Assembly (NCBI GenBank): GCA_024195265.1
Contig: JAJLRJ010000006.1
Coordinates: 14,629,639-14,693,638 of the forward strand
Direction: 5' to 3'
Source: Dendrophyllia cribrosa
Lineage: Eukaryota; Cnidaria; Anthozoa; Scleractinia; Dendrophylliidae
Length of the DNA: 64,000 nucleotides
In this document: positions 12,225 to 23,097 of the stretch, piece after piece
How positions within the stretch are numbered: the first letter of the stretch is position 1
How the letters are laid out: each line of letters starts with the position of its first letter
Notes under the pieces: generated by a model
Told to the model about the DNA's origin: nothing
The model's input: only the letters and a program-made list of their open reading frames with translations
The model's database searches: none
Position numbers and translations under genes: made by a program

Positions 12225-13678
12225 CGTTGTTATTTCGGGCGCACTCGTCTATGACAGACTTTGTCTCATAACTTTTCCGGCTCTAAAGCGATGCTTCTAA
12301 ACATTTGCGAAAACTTAGAGCTATTATCTAGCAATAATATGATAGAATTAAATTTTAATGGGAAAAATATATTTAGTGATAATCGGGCTTAAATTAACCC
12401 CACTTTTTGAACAAAATCGCAGCCTGTGAAAAATGTTGCTGTTATATTTGTGTTAAATTTCTGGAATCAGCTTACATTGACTTAATACACACCCTTACCA
12501 AGTTTCAGCATAATCGTTGGAGCAGAAATGCGGAAGAATTAACGTCATCAAAATTTAGCCCCAAAATTCTCTCAAAATTTTTAATACTTCATGGCGTTAT
12601 AAGGGGGGCGAACGAAATATGTGCACTAGTTACCCCAGGAGGGGAGGGAGCATGTACGCTCCATTAGAAGTTTCCATGGGGTGCAATGTTTTTAAATGCG
12701 GGGACTACGCTGACTACGCGCGCATATCACGTACGCCCCCCTAACTAAGATGCGAATTCTTAGAACAAATTCCACACGTGCTCATTTCGTATTCATAAAC
12801 AAAACTCTGACAACTGCATGTCAGCTTTTTTTTAATGGAGCCGAAACCAATTGTGGAATTGCACAAATTTTAGGCATCCTCCAGATGAACAGTTACGAAA
12901 TTCAGATATGTTCAGAAGCTACATTTATTTGAAGTCTGTCCCCTTTGAATTGCCTGAGCTCAGATGCGGAGTAGCTTATAATCCCAACAACTATTTCTCC
13001 AATTGCATGCCCTTTTAAGCAAAAAAAAAAAAAAAAAATCGATGTAAAAGTATAGTGCAGTACCTTGAAATTCATGTGGAAGGAGTTTGACACCAAACTG
13101 CAGGATAATTTTCGAAAAATGATGAAAAAGGCAGCATTGGAGATTTGTGCAGGTTTTGGAGCATTTTGTGGTATTTACAGAACTAGTGAATACTTTTTAA
13201 CGGTTCGCACGATTTGCAATCGGCTTGTAATTTAGATTAAGTAAGCATTCGGAAGACTTCTCCCAGAAATTTGGATTCGTAGATTGTTTTGTCAAAGAGC
13301 ATGAAGTATTTAAAATTTTAAGAGAATATTAGGACTAAATTTTGATGGCGTTAATTCTTCCGCATTTCTGCTTCAACGATTTTGCTGAAACTTGGTAAGG
13401 GTATGTATTAAGTCAATGTAAGCTGATTCCAGAAATTTAACACAAATATAACAGCAAAATTTTTACAGAGTGCGATTTTGTTCAAAAAGTGGGGTTCATT
13501 TAAGCCCGATTATCACTAAATGTATTTTTTTCTCATTAAAATCAAATTCTATCATATTATTGCTAAATAATAGCTGTAAATTTTCGCAAAGTTTTAGGAG
13601 CATCGCTTTAGAGCCGGAAAAGTTATGGGACAAAGTTTGTCATAGACGAGTGCGCCCGAAATAACAACGGAGCCACCT
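12225..13678. mobile_element. Fold-back element with divergent centre
   Basis: The left arm (12225-12594) is the reverse complement of the right arm (about 13305-13670). The outermost shared string is GTTGTTATTTCGGGCGCACT. The middle (12595-13300) is not paired. The right end, GAGCCACCT followed by TAA, resembles the AGGTGG ends of the element at 2187. The left terminal repeat appears lost. Confidence 0.7.
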
Positions 13679-13750
13679 TAAGTTCGTCTGTCAAAAAGAA
13701 AGGGACAAAGGGACACTATCTCGCCAAACTGTCGAAATTTCGCTTATCTA

Positions 13751-14000
13751 CCAAAGTAATTACTCTGACCAATCACAGCGGTCGTAAACAATCCAATGAA
13801 CCAATCAGAGCTCGAAGCAATTACATGTCGGCGGCGCCAAGCGCGGGAAAACGTGTGCGAGCAAGTCACGATTAGTTTTGGTTTTACTTCTGATTGGTCG
13901 AAAAAGTGGCGTGAGATTTTTTAGCCAATCACAAAGCGTAGCAATGAAAAACCAAAACAATTGTGTAATTACTTTTTATACTCAACTGAAAACTGCTTTA
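13751..14000. mobile_element. TA-type MITE, copy 1 (left end lost)
   Basis: It matches the complete copies at 17775, 22812 and 48951 (shared CCAATCAGAGCTCGAAGCAA) but lacks the left terminal repeat. Confidence 0.75.
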
Positions 14001-14126
14001 TCACTGAATGCAACCAGCTACGCAACTAAATTCGATAATAAAAGATTCAGTAGACGACAAAATTGAAGTTATAACTGAAGCAAATAGCAAATGCTACTTT
14101 TACGAAATTCCGAAAAAAAATTGAAA

Positions 14127-14198
14127 ATGTCTTCGCAAATGCTGGGCCTCCTGTTAGTGATCTGTGTAATGTTCTCGATTTGCGACTCAGTCTCTTGA
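14127..14198 (+). CDS. Possible 23-residue hydrophobic micro-ORF
   Basis: MSSQMLGLLLVICVMFSICD and three more residues resemble a complete signal peptide with nothing after it. AATAAA occurs about 20 nt past the stop. It could be a relic of a secreted-protein gene. Confidence 0.15.
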   Translation: MSSQMLGLLLVICVMFSICDSVS

Positions 14199-14394
14199 AA
14201 TTATACCATCGAAAGACAAGAATAAAAGTATATGAAGTGATGTTCTTTATTTTTTTTTTCTTTTTGGTTTAATTCATCCACGTCACATTCTGCCTTACAT
14301 CTGATAATCATGCGTTCTTCGACGTCTCTCAAATATTTTGGATGCAATAAACGTTCCATGCACTACAAAACAAGAACAAATTTCTAAGTGTAAA

Positions 14395-14949
14395 CTAAAA
14401 AGATATGAGCATGATATTTAAGCTGGGTAAGAAATCCGAGTTCAAGTTTTCCCGTTGCACAGCTTGCAAGCTTTCATTAAAGCACCCTGTTCCTAAGGGC
14501 CTAAGCAATTTAGAGGCTCCAATAAACCGGATGTGCCTATTTTGAGAAAATCTGATTTGCTGCTTTGGATTTTTATCAAATTTCCCGATTTTTTCTTCTT
14601 CGTTATCCTTTTTAGTTTCATTTATGTGTTCCTGTTCCACTTTATTGTCTTTTTGGCGCAGGAGAACCTGAGCTCTTGACAGTTCTTCTAAGGACCGTGA
14701 AAAAGTAGAAAAACGTTGTTGTTGACCAACAGGTGCTGCAATAATACCAAGTGTTTGCTTCTTATCTTCCTTAACAAAAGCAGAGCTCATTTGTGTGCAA
14801 AACGTTCCTTGTACGCCTGGATCGCTTCCTTCTACCGGAAATAAAAAAACCTTTCGTGTGTGCATTCCCGTCCCCAGAGCCCTCGTTTCGTTTGGTTGAG
14901 CTCTTCTGGTGACGAGAATGTTGTGTGTGTGGAATGGCGTTCGAAAGGA
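14395..14949 (-). CDS. Unknown protein, probable terminal exon
   Basis: An open frame of 184 codons runs from a likely acceptor (pyrimidine-rich, ending CTTGTACAG at 14950) to a stop at 14395. AATAAA on the minus strand lies near 14246. No ATG sits at the 5' edge of the frame. Internal ATGs are at 14865 and 14790, so this is either a last exon or an ORF starting internally. The protein is hydrophilic, with a charged central part (KKDNEEEKIGKFDKNPKQQ) and no domain I recognise. Its first 30 residues overlap a repeat (14862-14922) whose CATTCTCGT/GAGAATG ends recur near 15900, so the coding part may really start at 14790 (MSSAFVKEDKK). It could be a decayed gene. Confidence 0.35.
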   Translation of the reverse strand, partial: SFRTPFHTHNILVTRRAQPNETRALGTGMHTRKVFLFPVEGSDPGVQGTFCTQMSSAFVKEDKKQTLGIIAAPVGQQQRFSTFSRSLEELSRAQVLLRQKDNKVEQEHINETKKDNEEEKIGKFDKNPKQQIRFSQNRHIRFIGASKLLRPLGTGCFNESLQAVQRENLNSDFLPSLNIMLISF

Positions 14950-14967
14950 CTGTACAAGATTTAACAA

Positions 14968-16440
14968 TTACAGGAAAACATCGCGCTAAAAAGGAAAGAA
15001 GAAAAGCTTTACGTGCTGCTGTTATTTAGAAGAAAGATTGTCTTTGTATTTTGCCTACTGGTTTTAGAAATTCCTTGATAAGTCAACCGATTTCTTTCGT
15101 TTGGGAGCTGTGTATTTATCGTTTCGCCACTAAACGCTATCATAAATCAGTTGATGGGACAGCCGCGATTAGTTTGTTGATGGACACGCTTTGGTCATTG
15201 ATTAGGCTTATTTCGTCGAACAGTGGTAAGAAATATCGAGGAATGTTTGTTTTGCATTCGTTTCATGATATTATAATTGGGCTTCGAGTGACCTTCGTTT
15301 CCCTATATTTGTATTTCAAGTTGTAGCAAAGAGTACTTACCTAATAAAGAAAATATAACTTGCTTACGAGAGTGCCGATAGCGTTGTTGTTGTTGTTATT
15401 TAATATGGGTAACCTAGTGGTAATACAGTATTTCTTTTCACCCTTGGGCTTTCTTCAGGATTTCTGCCTCTCCTTTAGTTAACAGTAATACTCTTCCGCC
15501 TGCTGTTGCAAGCAACATTCTTCTTTAATATTCGTGGCCGCTTATAGCTTCGTCTTCCAAGACACATACTGATTATTTTCGGAAACGAATCGCTCATATT
15601 TAACGACAATCAGATCCCGTTATACTTTCAAATTTAGCAGCCGTATCTTTACCTGCTAAACCAAACAAACTGGGTGACATTGGTTGTTTAATGCGTTGAA
15701 ATTAAAACGCTGGTTTTGTTGATGTAGTCATAGGACTTCAACATTTGAAATTCAACCGGAAGTAAAACCTTATGCGTAGAGACGTAAAATTTTTTACCTT
15801 GTTGCGCATTCATTTTTAAACGGCCAATCAAAAAATTCAAATTTTTGTCCGTTACCAGAGCTACACGAGACGCAATTTAAAAAAACCGTGGAGCTCTGGG
15901 GACGAGAATGGGTCAGGAACCCATCACCTCCTAACGAGCTCCTCTGTGAGCAGAAATTTGAAGTTGTTTAATGGTTTCTCTCATTGGATATACCAGGAAG
16001 CTTTACCAAAATGTAACCTAAAAGCGCTGTTTAAACAGGAAGTTCCGGTTTAGTTGTCAATTAACCACTAAAGCTTTAATAACTGACAAAGAGCATGCGT
16101 CATGGCTAAGACTATTACTGACAACATTTGGATAAACATTTTAACTAAATCGTCACCATAGTACTATCATAGTTATATATATGAACTTCTGTTCGTTTTT
16201 GCTATCATTAGGGAGCTTGGGCAACCACGACGGCCACGCCAAAGAAAACGTCATTGAAAAAAGAATTTGCGCTCATTTAAACTACATGTACTTTGAAATT
16301 GTTCCAAATTGTTTAATTTGCCTAATGTTACTGGAATTGTTCAAGAGCTGAATTGGTAGGGACGGCGTTCAAGTTCAAAAAGAGCAAGGAAAATTAACCG
16401 TCGTGTGTTCACGTTCTCTAAAATACCTATAATTTGGTCA
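14968..16440. other. Non-coding stretch
   Basis: No gene is supported. A short inverted repeat at about 15850-15910 (CCAGAGCT...AGCTCTGG, then GGACGAGAATG) looks like a MITE end related to the repeat at 14862. There is a TTG microsatellite near 15385. Confidence 0.4.
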
Positions 16441-16475
16441 TTTGACTTTGTTGTTTTGCAGGGAACGGCAAAGAA

Positions 16476-16571
16476 ATGTATCAAATGAAATTAAACCTAT
16501 TGTTTCGTGTCGCTGTCGCTGCTGTTGCCGTCGTAGCTGCTTTTAAAATATTTTTGCTTAACGTTGAATAG
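16476..16571 (+). CDS. Possible 31-residue single-pass membrane micropeptide
   Basis: A strong acceptor (GTTGTTTTGCAG, ending 16461) opens an exon with MYQMKLNLLFRVAVAAVAVV and a further hydrophobic run before a stop at 16569. The hydrophobic stretch is long enough for one membrane helix. No partner exon upstream was identified. Confidence 0.25.
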   Translation: MYQMKLNLLFRVAVAAVAVVAAFKIFLLNVE

Positions 16572-17280
16572 GCAATATCTTGGTTTGATGAGATTTTTGA
16601 AGCAAATTTTATTTACAGGATGCCTAAGTCAACAGTGACATCCCGTGACTGAAAGACGCCTAAATTTGCATTTCACATAAAAAAAGAAGTGTGAAATGAA
16701 GGAGGTGCCACCCCTATTCGGCAGTGGAACTTCGTGTGTGAGAGCAATGAGGTATTCCAGAGTGTAATGGCTTTTACTTAATTGGTCATTGTTTAGGGTT
16801 CCATCCACAGATTCAAAGGTTTGAAATAACTTCAACGTCCATGTAAACAGTATCACAGGAAAGTACTGCCCGATACCTTTTATTTTGTAGATGGATTAGG
16901 ATTGGCATCTACGCACTTGGCAAGTAGTGTTAGAATCACAATTTACAGAAAAAGAAACCAAGTGCTTCTTAAGCAGATATTTCATTCGTATGATCAAACT
17001 AAGTTAGAATCACAAACGCACTACAATTATTTAACGTTTGACTGTATTAAGAAGAGGTCTTTAAAAGATGCATGATACTTCACCTTAGTCATTAACTTCA
17101 CTTCATCTTAGTCATTAATTATTACCATAACTGTGATCTCTATTACATTATGACTCTGTAGCCAGAAAAGTTCCTATCACTTTTCCACTATTTCATATTC
17201 TCTGTCTGTATAAATAATATTGCTGTTTTAATTTAGCGATCGGAGTGTATTGCCTTTTGGCTTATATACTACTGTAAATC
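16572..17280. other. Non-coding stretch
   Basis: No gene, RNA gene or clear repeat is seen downstream of the fibrinogen-domain gene. Confidence 0.4.
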
Positions 17281-17330
17281 GTGCCTATTCCAAGAGCTCT
17301 AATTTTATTACAGTTCTTTTGAAGGATCCA
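17281..17330 (-). repeat. Duplicated copy of the gene's 3' end
   Basis: 17281-17330 repeats 17368-17420 (CCTATTCCAAGAGCTCTAA against CCTATACCAAGAGTTCTAAC). It is a small tandem duplication of the last codons of the fibrinogen-domain gene, and it lies in the 3' UTR. Confidence 0.7.
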
Positions 17331-17370
17331 TACTTTATTCCGTGTTTCATTGCCTTATTCGATATCGTGC

Positions 17371-20300
17371 CTATACCAAGAGTTCTAACTTCATTACAGT
17401 CTTTTTAAGGATCTCTATTGTATTGTTTGTCTTGTACCAGTATATTCCTGTTATTAGCAGTCCGGCTGGGGTGTACTGTCCGTTTAGATTGGTTTGAGTG
17501 CAAGCTTTGTACCACCAAGCTCCCATGTGATCCACAGCACAGTTTCTTGAATAAGAATCCATGTCCTTTTCTTTTGTAGAGAAAGCAGCACCGATGTTGT
17601 ATGTAAACGAGTCTGGACACGACCCTATGAGATACAAAAGACGTTTTCAGTGACACTCACTTTGTTGCATGAAGATATAAAGGTGAACCTTCCATTAGGG
17701 ACCACCCAGAATGCAAAGCGAAGGTGGTCGCTTACGAGAGGTCACACCACAGGGAGTCTTCACTTTTTATAATAGAGCAGTTTTCAATTGAGTGTCGTAA
17801 AACCAAAACCAAAGTAATTACTCTGACCAATCACAGCAGTCGTAAACAATCCAATGAACCAATCAGAGCTCGAAGCAATTACATGTCGGCAGCGCCAAGC
17901 GCGAGAAAACGCGTGCGAGCAAGTCACGATTGGTTTTGGTTTTACATCTGATTGGTCGAGAAAGTGGCGCGAGAATTTTTAGCTAATCACAAAGCGTAGC
18001 AATGCAAAACCAAAGCAATTGTGTAATTACTTTCGACGCTCAATTGAAAACTGCTCTATAAACCAATAGTAACTTCAATGTAGTACTTATCAGCGCAAAG
18101 TAAATACACCTTATTTGATGCTTTAAGAAATACGCGCAGATATTTTTCAAGTAGCGTAGAATTTTTTCCTTCGAGCCCCGCAGGGGCGAGAAAAAATGCG
18201 AGCAATGAGTAAAATGTCTGCACGTATTATCTGTTAAACCATCGAATAATGGATTTATTATTCGACTGAAATTCCTTTATTTGTAATCGCTTCTGTGTCT
18301 TTAAACCGGGAAACTACGGTGTAATACGGCAATCTACTGTGTAATACGCTCGGATATTTTGCGTGTTCTCTTTAATGACGTCAGAGTCGAACAATAATCG
18401 GTATCATATTGAAGGTTCGATACAAAGAACAACATTTTCCTTTTATTGTACTTGTACTAAGACACACATTAATTCAATTTGCGTCTGCAGTGACCTCGAA
18501 ATATGGGCGAGTGGTCGCGTTGAAATTGGTCGCGGTCGCTTACGAAAGATGGTCGCTTATGAGAGGTTTCGACAAAAGTGATCTGACTGGAATAAATTTA
18601 GTATTTTGAAAGAGTGATCCGGCTTAGGAGTCAGGTGGTCACGTACGAGAGGTGGTCGCACATGCAGGTTTTACTGTATGCTGTGTGTTTTACCTCTGTA
18701 ATTTCCAAGACTTGCCAATCGATATCCATCGTCTTCACCATTCACAACGAACATATCATATTCTGCAAAACACGAGTATCCTGTGTAGTCCTCCAACTCT
18801 ATTCTCAACTTCTGAGTTGTCTCATCGGTTAAGCGGGCGATCTTTTGAAGTCCCAGCCAGTACTCCCCGGTCAAGTCTCCAAACCCTCTTTTGTAGTCTT
18901 CCCAGCCGCGGTAAAAATCGACCGAGCCGTCAAGTCTCCTTTGAATCACAGCCCAAGCTTTTCCGTTGTCCTTAACATTGACAACTTCTTGGTTACAGAA
19001 AATTTCAAAGGCCCCGTTGCCGTCTGGATCAATCATGTAAACGCCGTCTGTTATACCGCCGTTTCTTTTTACATCAGCGCAACTTCTAAGAGCTTGAATA
19101 TTGATAAGAGAAAGAAAAAAAGTCTTCAGCCCTGTTCACACCAAAGTTTTTAGATGTTTAAATGTACAGTGGAACGTCAACTTTGGGACACCACCATCAA
19201 GGAGACATTTCTCCTGGTTCCGGCCGGCAAAACGCTCATATAATATTTGTTATTATTGCCTCTATTAAAGGGACAACTTTATTAAGGAAACACTCACACT
19301 TCTCCTGGTACCGATGTATCTCCAAACTTGCCATGATCAGTTGGAGTAAAATATTTAAAGTGCTGTTACACGTAACAATTTTTCGTTCAACTTGTCTCGC
19401 AAAAAAAAAACATTGTTGCAAGTTGCACGCACGATTTTTGTGTGTAACACCCCTCGTGCAACTGAATTTTCTTCTTTTTTAAATTGCACGATAAGTTAAA
19501 TCGTTTTCTACTTTCTGCAACAAATTTCTTCAAGTTACACACAAAAATACGTGTAACAAGGGGCATTACAACTTGTTTCGCCACACTCTTTAAGTCAACC
19601 AATCACAGCCCAGCGTGGATGTGACGTTTTACTGACGTGTGAATCATTTTTCAACGTACAGAGTTTTTATCGCGACACAAGTTGAATTGCATGGCAATCA
19701 TCAGCACGAAAAATTGCTACGTGTAACAGAATCTTAACTAACGGAACTTTATTGACTAAAATTATCATTTCAAGTAGCAAAAGTCATAGATTAGAATAGG
19801 GTTATAAGTATCTTCGGTAAAGGTGTGATTTCTTGGCCCTATTCTGTAATAACACTTAATAATATACATGAAAAAAATACTCAATTCTGATTGGCTAAGA
19901 GCAGTGCAGTTCATTCCCCACACAAGTGCAACACCAGTGCAAATTAGAAATAAAAAAAATTGATGCAAAAAGGTTTTGCAAAAAAAAATTTGCAAAAATA
20001 AATTGATGCAAATTTTTTCACGCATAATTGTTAATAAGTAATCATACGGTTTTCTCGTTCAATTTGGGATCAATATGCACTTGTGAGTTGTTCAAAAAGC
20101 TCAAATTGCACGAGCCGAAGCGGCTTAACTCTTTAACCCCCAAGAGTGCCAAACATCAAAATTCAAGAAAATTCCTAAATTTCATTTTGTAAAATATTGA
20201 AAAACAAATGGTACCGTGCAAAAGTACTGCAGAAGAGGTTTCATTTGGATGGTCACACCTTAGAGTTTCTTTCACAGACTCAAAAGTTAGAACTACATAA

Positions 20301-22159
20301 CATGTCTCCTTTATTGACTCTGGAAGTGAAAGGGTTAAAAGTCATGTGGCTATGGCTTTACAAAAATTATTATGTGATCTCACCTGTACCACAAAAGGTC
20401 CCTGTGTAACCTGGTCTACACTTGCACTGGAATCGTTTGCTGTTGACGTCACATATCTCGTGGCATGTGCCCCCATTTTGGCAGATATTGCTGTGACAGC
20501 ATTCGTTGTGACACTCGCTACATTTAAAACCTTCCTTCAAGATACAAACAAGATAAGACTTGTGAAAAAAGGACACTTCATGCAAGGGAAATGCCAGGAA
20601 AAAAATTCGTACAAAGAAGAAGACAAAGAAAAACAATTCATCAGAAAGAAAAGTCCTATCGCGTTCTTTATTTACTAAAAAAAATATAAATTCTGCCAAA
20701 GTACCTATTAAAAATAGCGTTCTTAATGTTTCAAAAATTCAAAATTTTCTTGGTGCCCTACCCCTGGTCCTTAATAGTGTTCGTTGAAGTGGTTTTCTTA
20801 CACTGCGTGAAATTTCTCATGACAACAGAACTATAAGGAGATGAATTCATATTTTTCAATAGCCGGAAATGTCATTCAGAAATTATCAATATTGCCAGGC
20901 ACAATAGGAATAAACAAAAAATAACTATATTTTTTTTTGAAAGGAGACAAATATAACGTTGTTTTTGTTTTCATAAACAACCTTTATATCATGATATCAC
21001 AAAGTCTGGTTTTCATTTGCAATTAGTGTACCTGCAACATACACTGTATACTGCATGGGCCTTTATCACGCGCCGGCCATGTTGATTCCCGGGAGAATAA
21101 AATGCCGCTTTGTTTTCCACTGCTTAACCTCGTTCTCAACTTTTTCACTGCGAGGCTTGGGGGGGTAAATCTTTTGTTTTTATACAAAATGGCGGGGCGT
21201 GATAAAGGCCCATTATGATAAGTGTGATAAATACATGTTTTTATCCATATTAATATCAATGTTAAACTTTTTAACATATAAATATTTGTGATAAGTAGAA
21301 TTTGGTATATTGTCTTTGTAATATTTTATAAAATTATTTGTTCCCACAGGACAAGAACGAATATTGGAAAATAGTAAATTCAATTTTTTTGTAAAAGAGT
21401 TCTTTTTAATAGTAAATGACAAACAAAGCAATATTTGTCTAAAAAAAATCGTGCCAAGGGTTTCACCCGAAAAAAAAATGCAACCTAAAATCCAACTCCC
21501 CCTTCCCTCCCCTCCCCCTCCCCTCTCCCTCCCCCTCCCCTCTCCCTACCCCTCCCCTTCCCCCTAATGGTCCGTCCCTTAAGGGTTTTGCATTTCTTGC
21601 TATGTTCTGATTGTTTATTTGAACTGATTTTGATTTGGTGTTACGCTTTAACTGAATTAGCAAACGAGCAGGCTCTCCTTTTGTCAATCCTCCCGGCTTA
21701 CCATCGAGTAAAGCATATTTTTTTCGAATTGAGGGAGGCATATACTTCAACCCCAAATTCCCATTCCTTCTGGGTACTCAGATTCCATACCTTGAAATTA
21801 TAATCAATTCCAATCTCATGATAACTATATCCCTCCATTTGCTTCAACGCGCCAGGCTTCAGATATCTGTTTTCCTCATTCAACTGGCAGTTGCCTTGAT
21901 TCGCAGTTATGACATAATTAAACGATATACACCGACAGTCCGAGGCACAATGATCAAAGCAATTCTTGTGGCTTCTAACTGTGAGGTTTTTAAAAGTGTA
22001 GCCACAGAGAGCGTAATTTTCCAAGCTGTCACGATCGCGCGAAAAGTAAAATTCTTTCACCGTGCATTGTTGTCTCTGGCACACTGCTGACAATCTGTTT
22101 ATGAAAAAGGCCCCGTAGAAAATCCAAGGTATCATTTGTAATGAATGTGGATTCTGCAT
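17371..22159 (-). CDS. Secreted PAN-EGF-fibrinogen-domain protein (4 exons)
   Basis: The minus-strand coding exons are 22159-21791, 20534-20384, 19092-18694 and 17624-17371. Phases 0, 1 and 1 match across the introns, giving 390 residues. Residues 1-28 form a signal peptide. About 32-110 is a PAN/apple domain (CGYTF, NCFDHCASDCRCISFNY, NCQLN). 124-173 carries an EGF domain (CHSNICQNGGTC, FQCKCRPGYTGTFC). 178-386 is a fibrinogen C-terminal domain: SCADV, DGVYMIDPDGNGAFEIFC, VIQRRLDGSVDFYRGWEDY, GEYWLGL, the calcium-site sequence KDMDSYSRNCA, GAWWYKAC and GIYW. Such proteins (ficolin-like, angiopoietin-like) are extracellular and often bind sugars or acetylated ligands; that role is inferred here. 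The first ATG (22159) has A at -3 and is preferred to 22135. AATAAA lies 32 nt past the stop (17339-17334, minus). Confidence 0.9.
17775..18056. mobile_element. TA-type MITE, copy 2 (complete)
   Basis: The ends are GAGCAGTTTTCAATTGAGTG and its near complement, flanked by TA (17773-17774, 18057-18058). The 282-bp length and TA duplication suit a Tc1/mariner-derived MITE. Confidence 0.85.
18520..18678. mobile_element. Pogo/Tigger-like element end
   Basis: Repeated GGTCGCTTACGAAAGATGG-type motifs run up to a terminal GGTTTTACTGTA. Terminal CAGTA plus repeated 'GGTCGCTTANGAGAGG' units is typical of pogo/Tigger-derived repeats. Fragments of the same kind sit at 17720-17750 and 19164-19210. It lies in the last intron of the fibrinogen-domain gene. 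Confidence 0.45.
19359..19733. mobile_element. TTAA-flanked MITE
   Basis: Inverted ends CTGTTACACGTAACAATTTT and AAAATTGCTACGTGTAACAG lie just inside TTAA at 19355-19358 and 19734-19737. Length is 375 bp. It sits in an intron of the fibrinogen-domain gene. Confidence 0.8.
20127..20338. mobile_element. MITE of the CCCAAGAGTGCC family, copy 1
   Basis: Shares CCAAGAGTGCCAAACATCAA and TGCAAAAGTACTGC with copies at 41605 and 47614. Ends are TTAA-like with CCTTTAAC inverted repeats. Confidence 0.75.
21430..21592. mobile_element. Poly-C repeat family, copy 1
   Basis: Runs from AGCAATATTTGTCTAAAAAA through a polypyrimidine tract of C-runs (21495-21565) to TAATGGTCCGTCCC. The same layout recurs at 58740-58905 and, with both terminal repeats, at 40754-40995. 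The C-tract could form an i-motif or triplex. Confidence 0.65.
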
Positions 22160-22811
22160 CCTTTAAGAAAAATGCAAACAGTGATAAGAATTTCGAAATG
22201 CAATCCATAATTGCTCACAATCCGCTTGATAAAGTTTCAGTAAGTGAGAGCTTCAATGTTAATCTGAGCCTGCAGTCATTTCGTATTCAGCAGTCAAGTG
22301 TTCAACGTCACGCGGCGGTCAAAGGAAGACTGCACCTGCAGTTCCCAAAAAATTATGCCGGGATTTTTAAAGAAAATATAGACATATCCTTTATATGTCA
22401 AATGTCATGCAAAGCTTTTAACTGTGAGCCACCAGTTTAATGGCTTCATGATTTCAGTTCGCTATTATTTTTCTTGAAGTTTTGTCTTACAAACTTTAAG
22501 CACACATACGCTTTGTCCGATTTGACATTTTCCCTGGTTGAACGTGTGGCAATTTGTAAGCACATGTAAGTAATGAAAGCATTTCCATTTCACTGAAATT
22601 TCTTATAATAAATGTGGTACAAAGGTGAATGTCGTGATATGTAATAATGGTAAAAACCAGATAAGAAGAAAGTTTTTCATGTGTGCTTGTACATGTTTAT
22701 GCTAATAATGTTTTCTCTTGGATTAGCCAGATATCAATATATGGTTCCCTTTTATATCCTGATATGAAAAGTAGCGGCCTTAAATGATCTTGAAGAAACA
22801 GATATATAATA
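22160..22811. other. Upstream region of fibrinogen-domain gene
   Basis: No second gene is seen. The promoter of the minus-strand gene should lie in the first few hundred bases, but no convincing TATA box is visible. Confidence 0.4.
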
Positions 22812-23097
22812 GGGCAGTTTTCAATTGAGTGTCGTAAAATCAAAACCATAGTAATTACTTTAGCCAATCACAACATACACGGACAATCCAGTGAACCAAT
22901 CAGGACTCGTTGGGCATGCAAATTCGCGTAGTCGGCACCAAGAGCGAGAAAACGCGTACAGGCAAGTCACGATTGGTTTTGGTTTTACTTCTTATTGGTT
23001 GAGAAGGGGCGCAAAATTATTAAGCCAATCATGATGCTTGGTAATGCACAGCCAAAGAAATTGCAAAATTACTTTCGACACTTATTGAAAACCGCTT
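22812..23097. mobile_element. TA-type MITE, copy 3
   Basis: A diverged copy (GGGCAGTTTTCAATTGAGTG at the left, ACCGCTT at the right) with TA on both sides. Confidence 0.75.
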
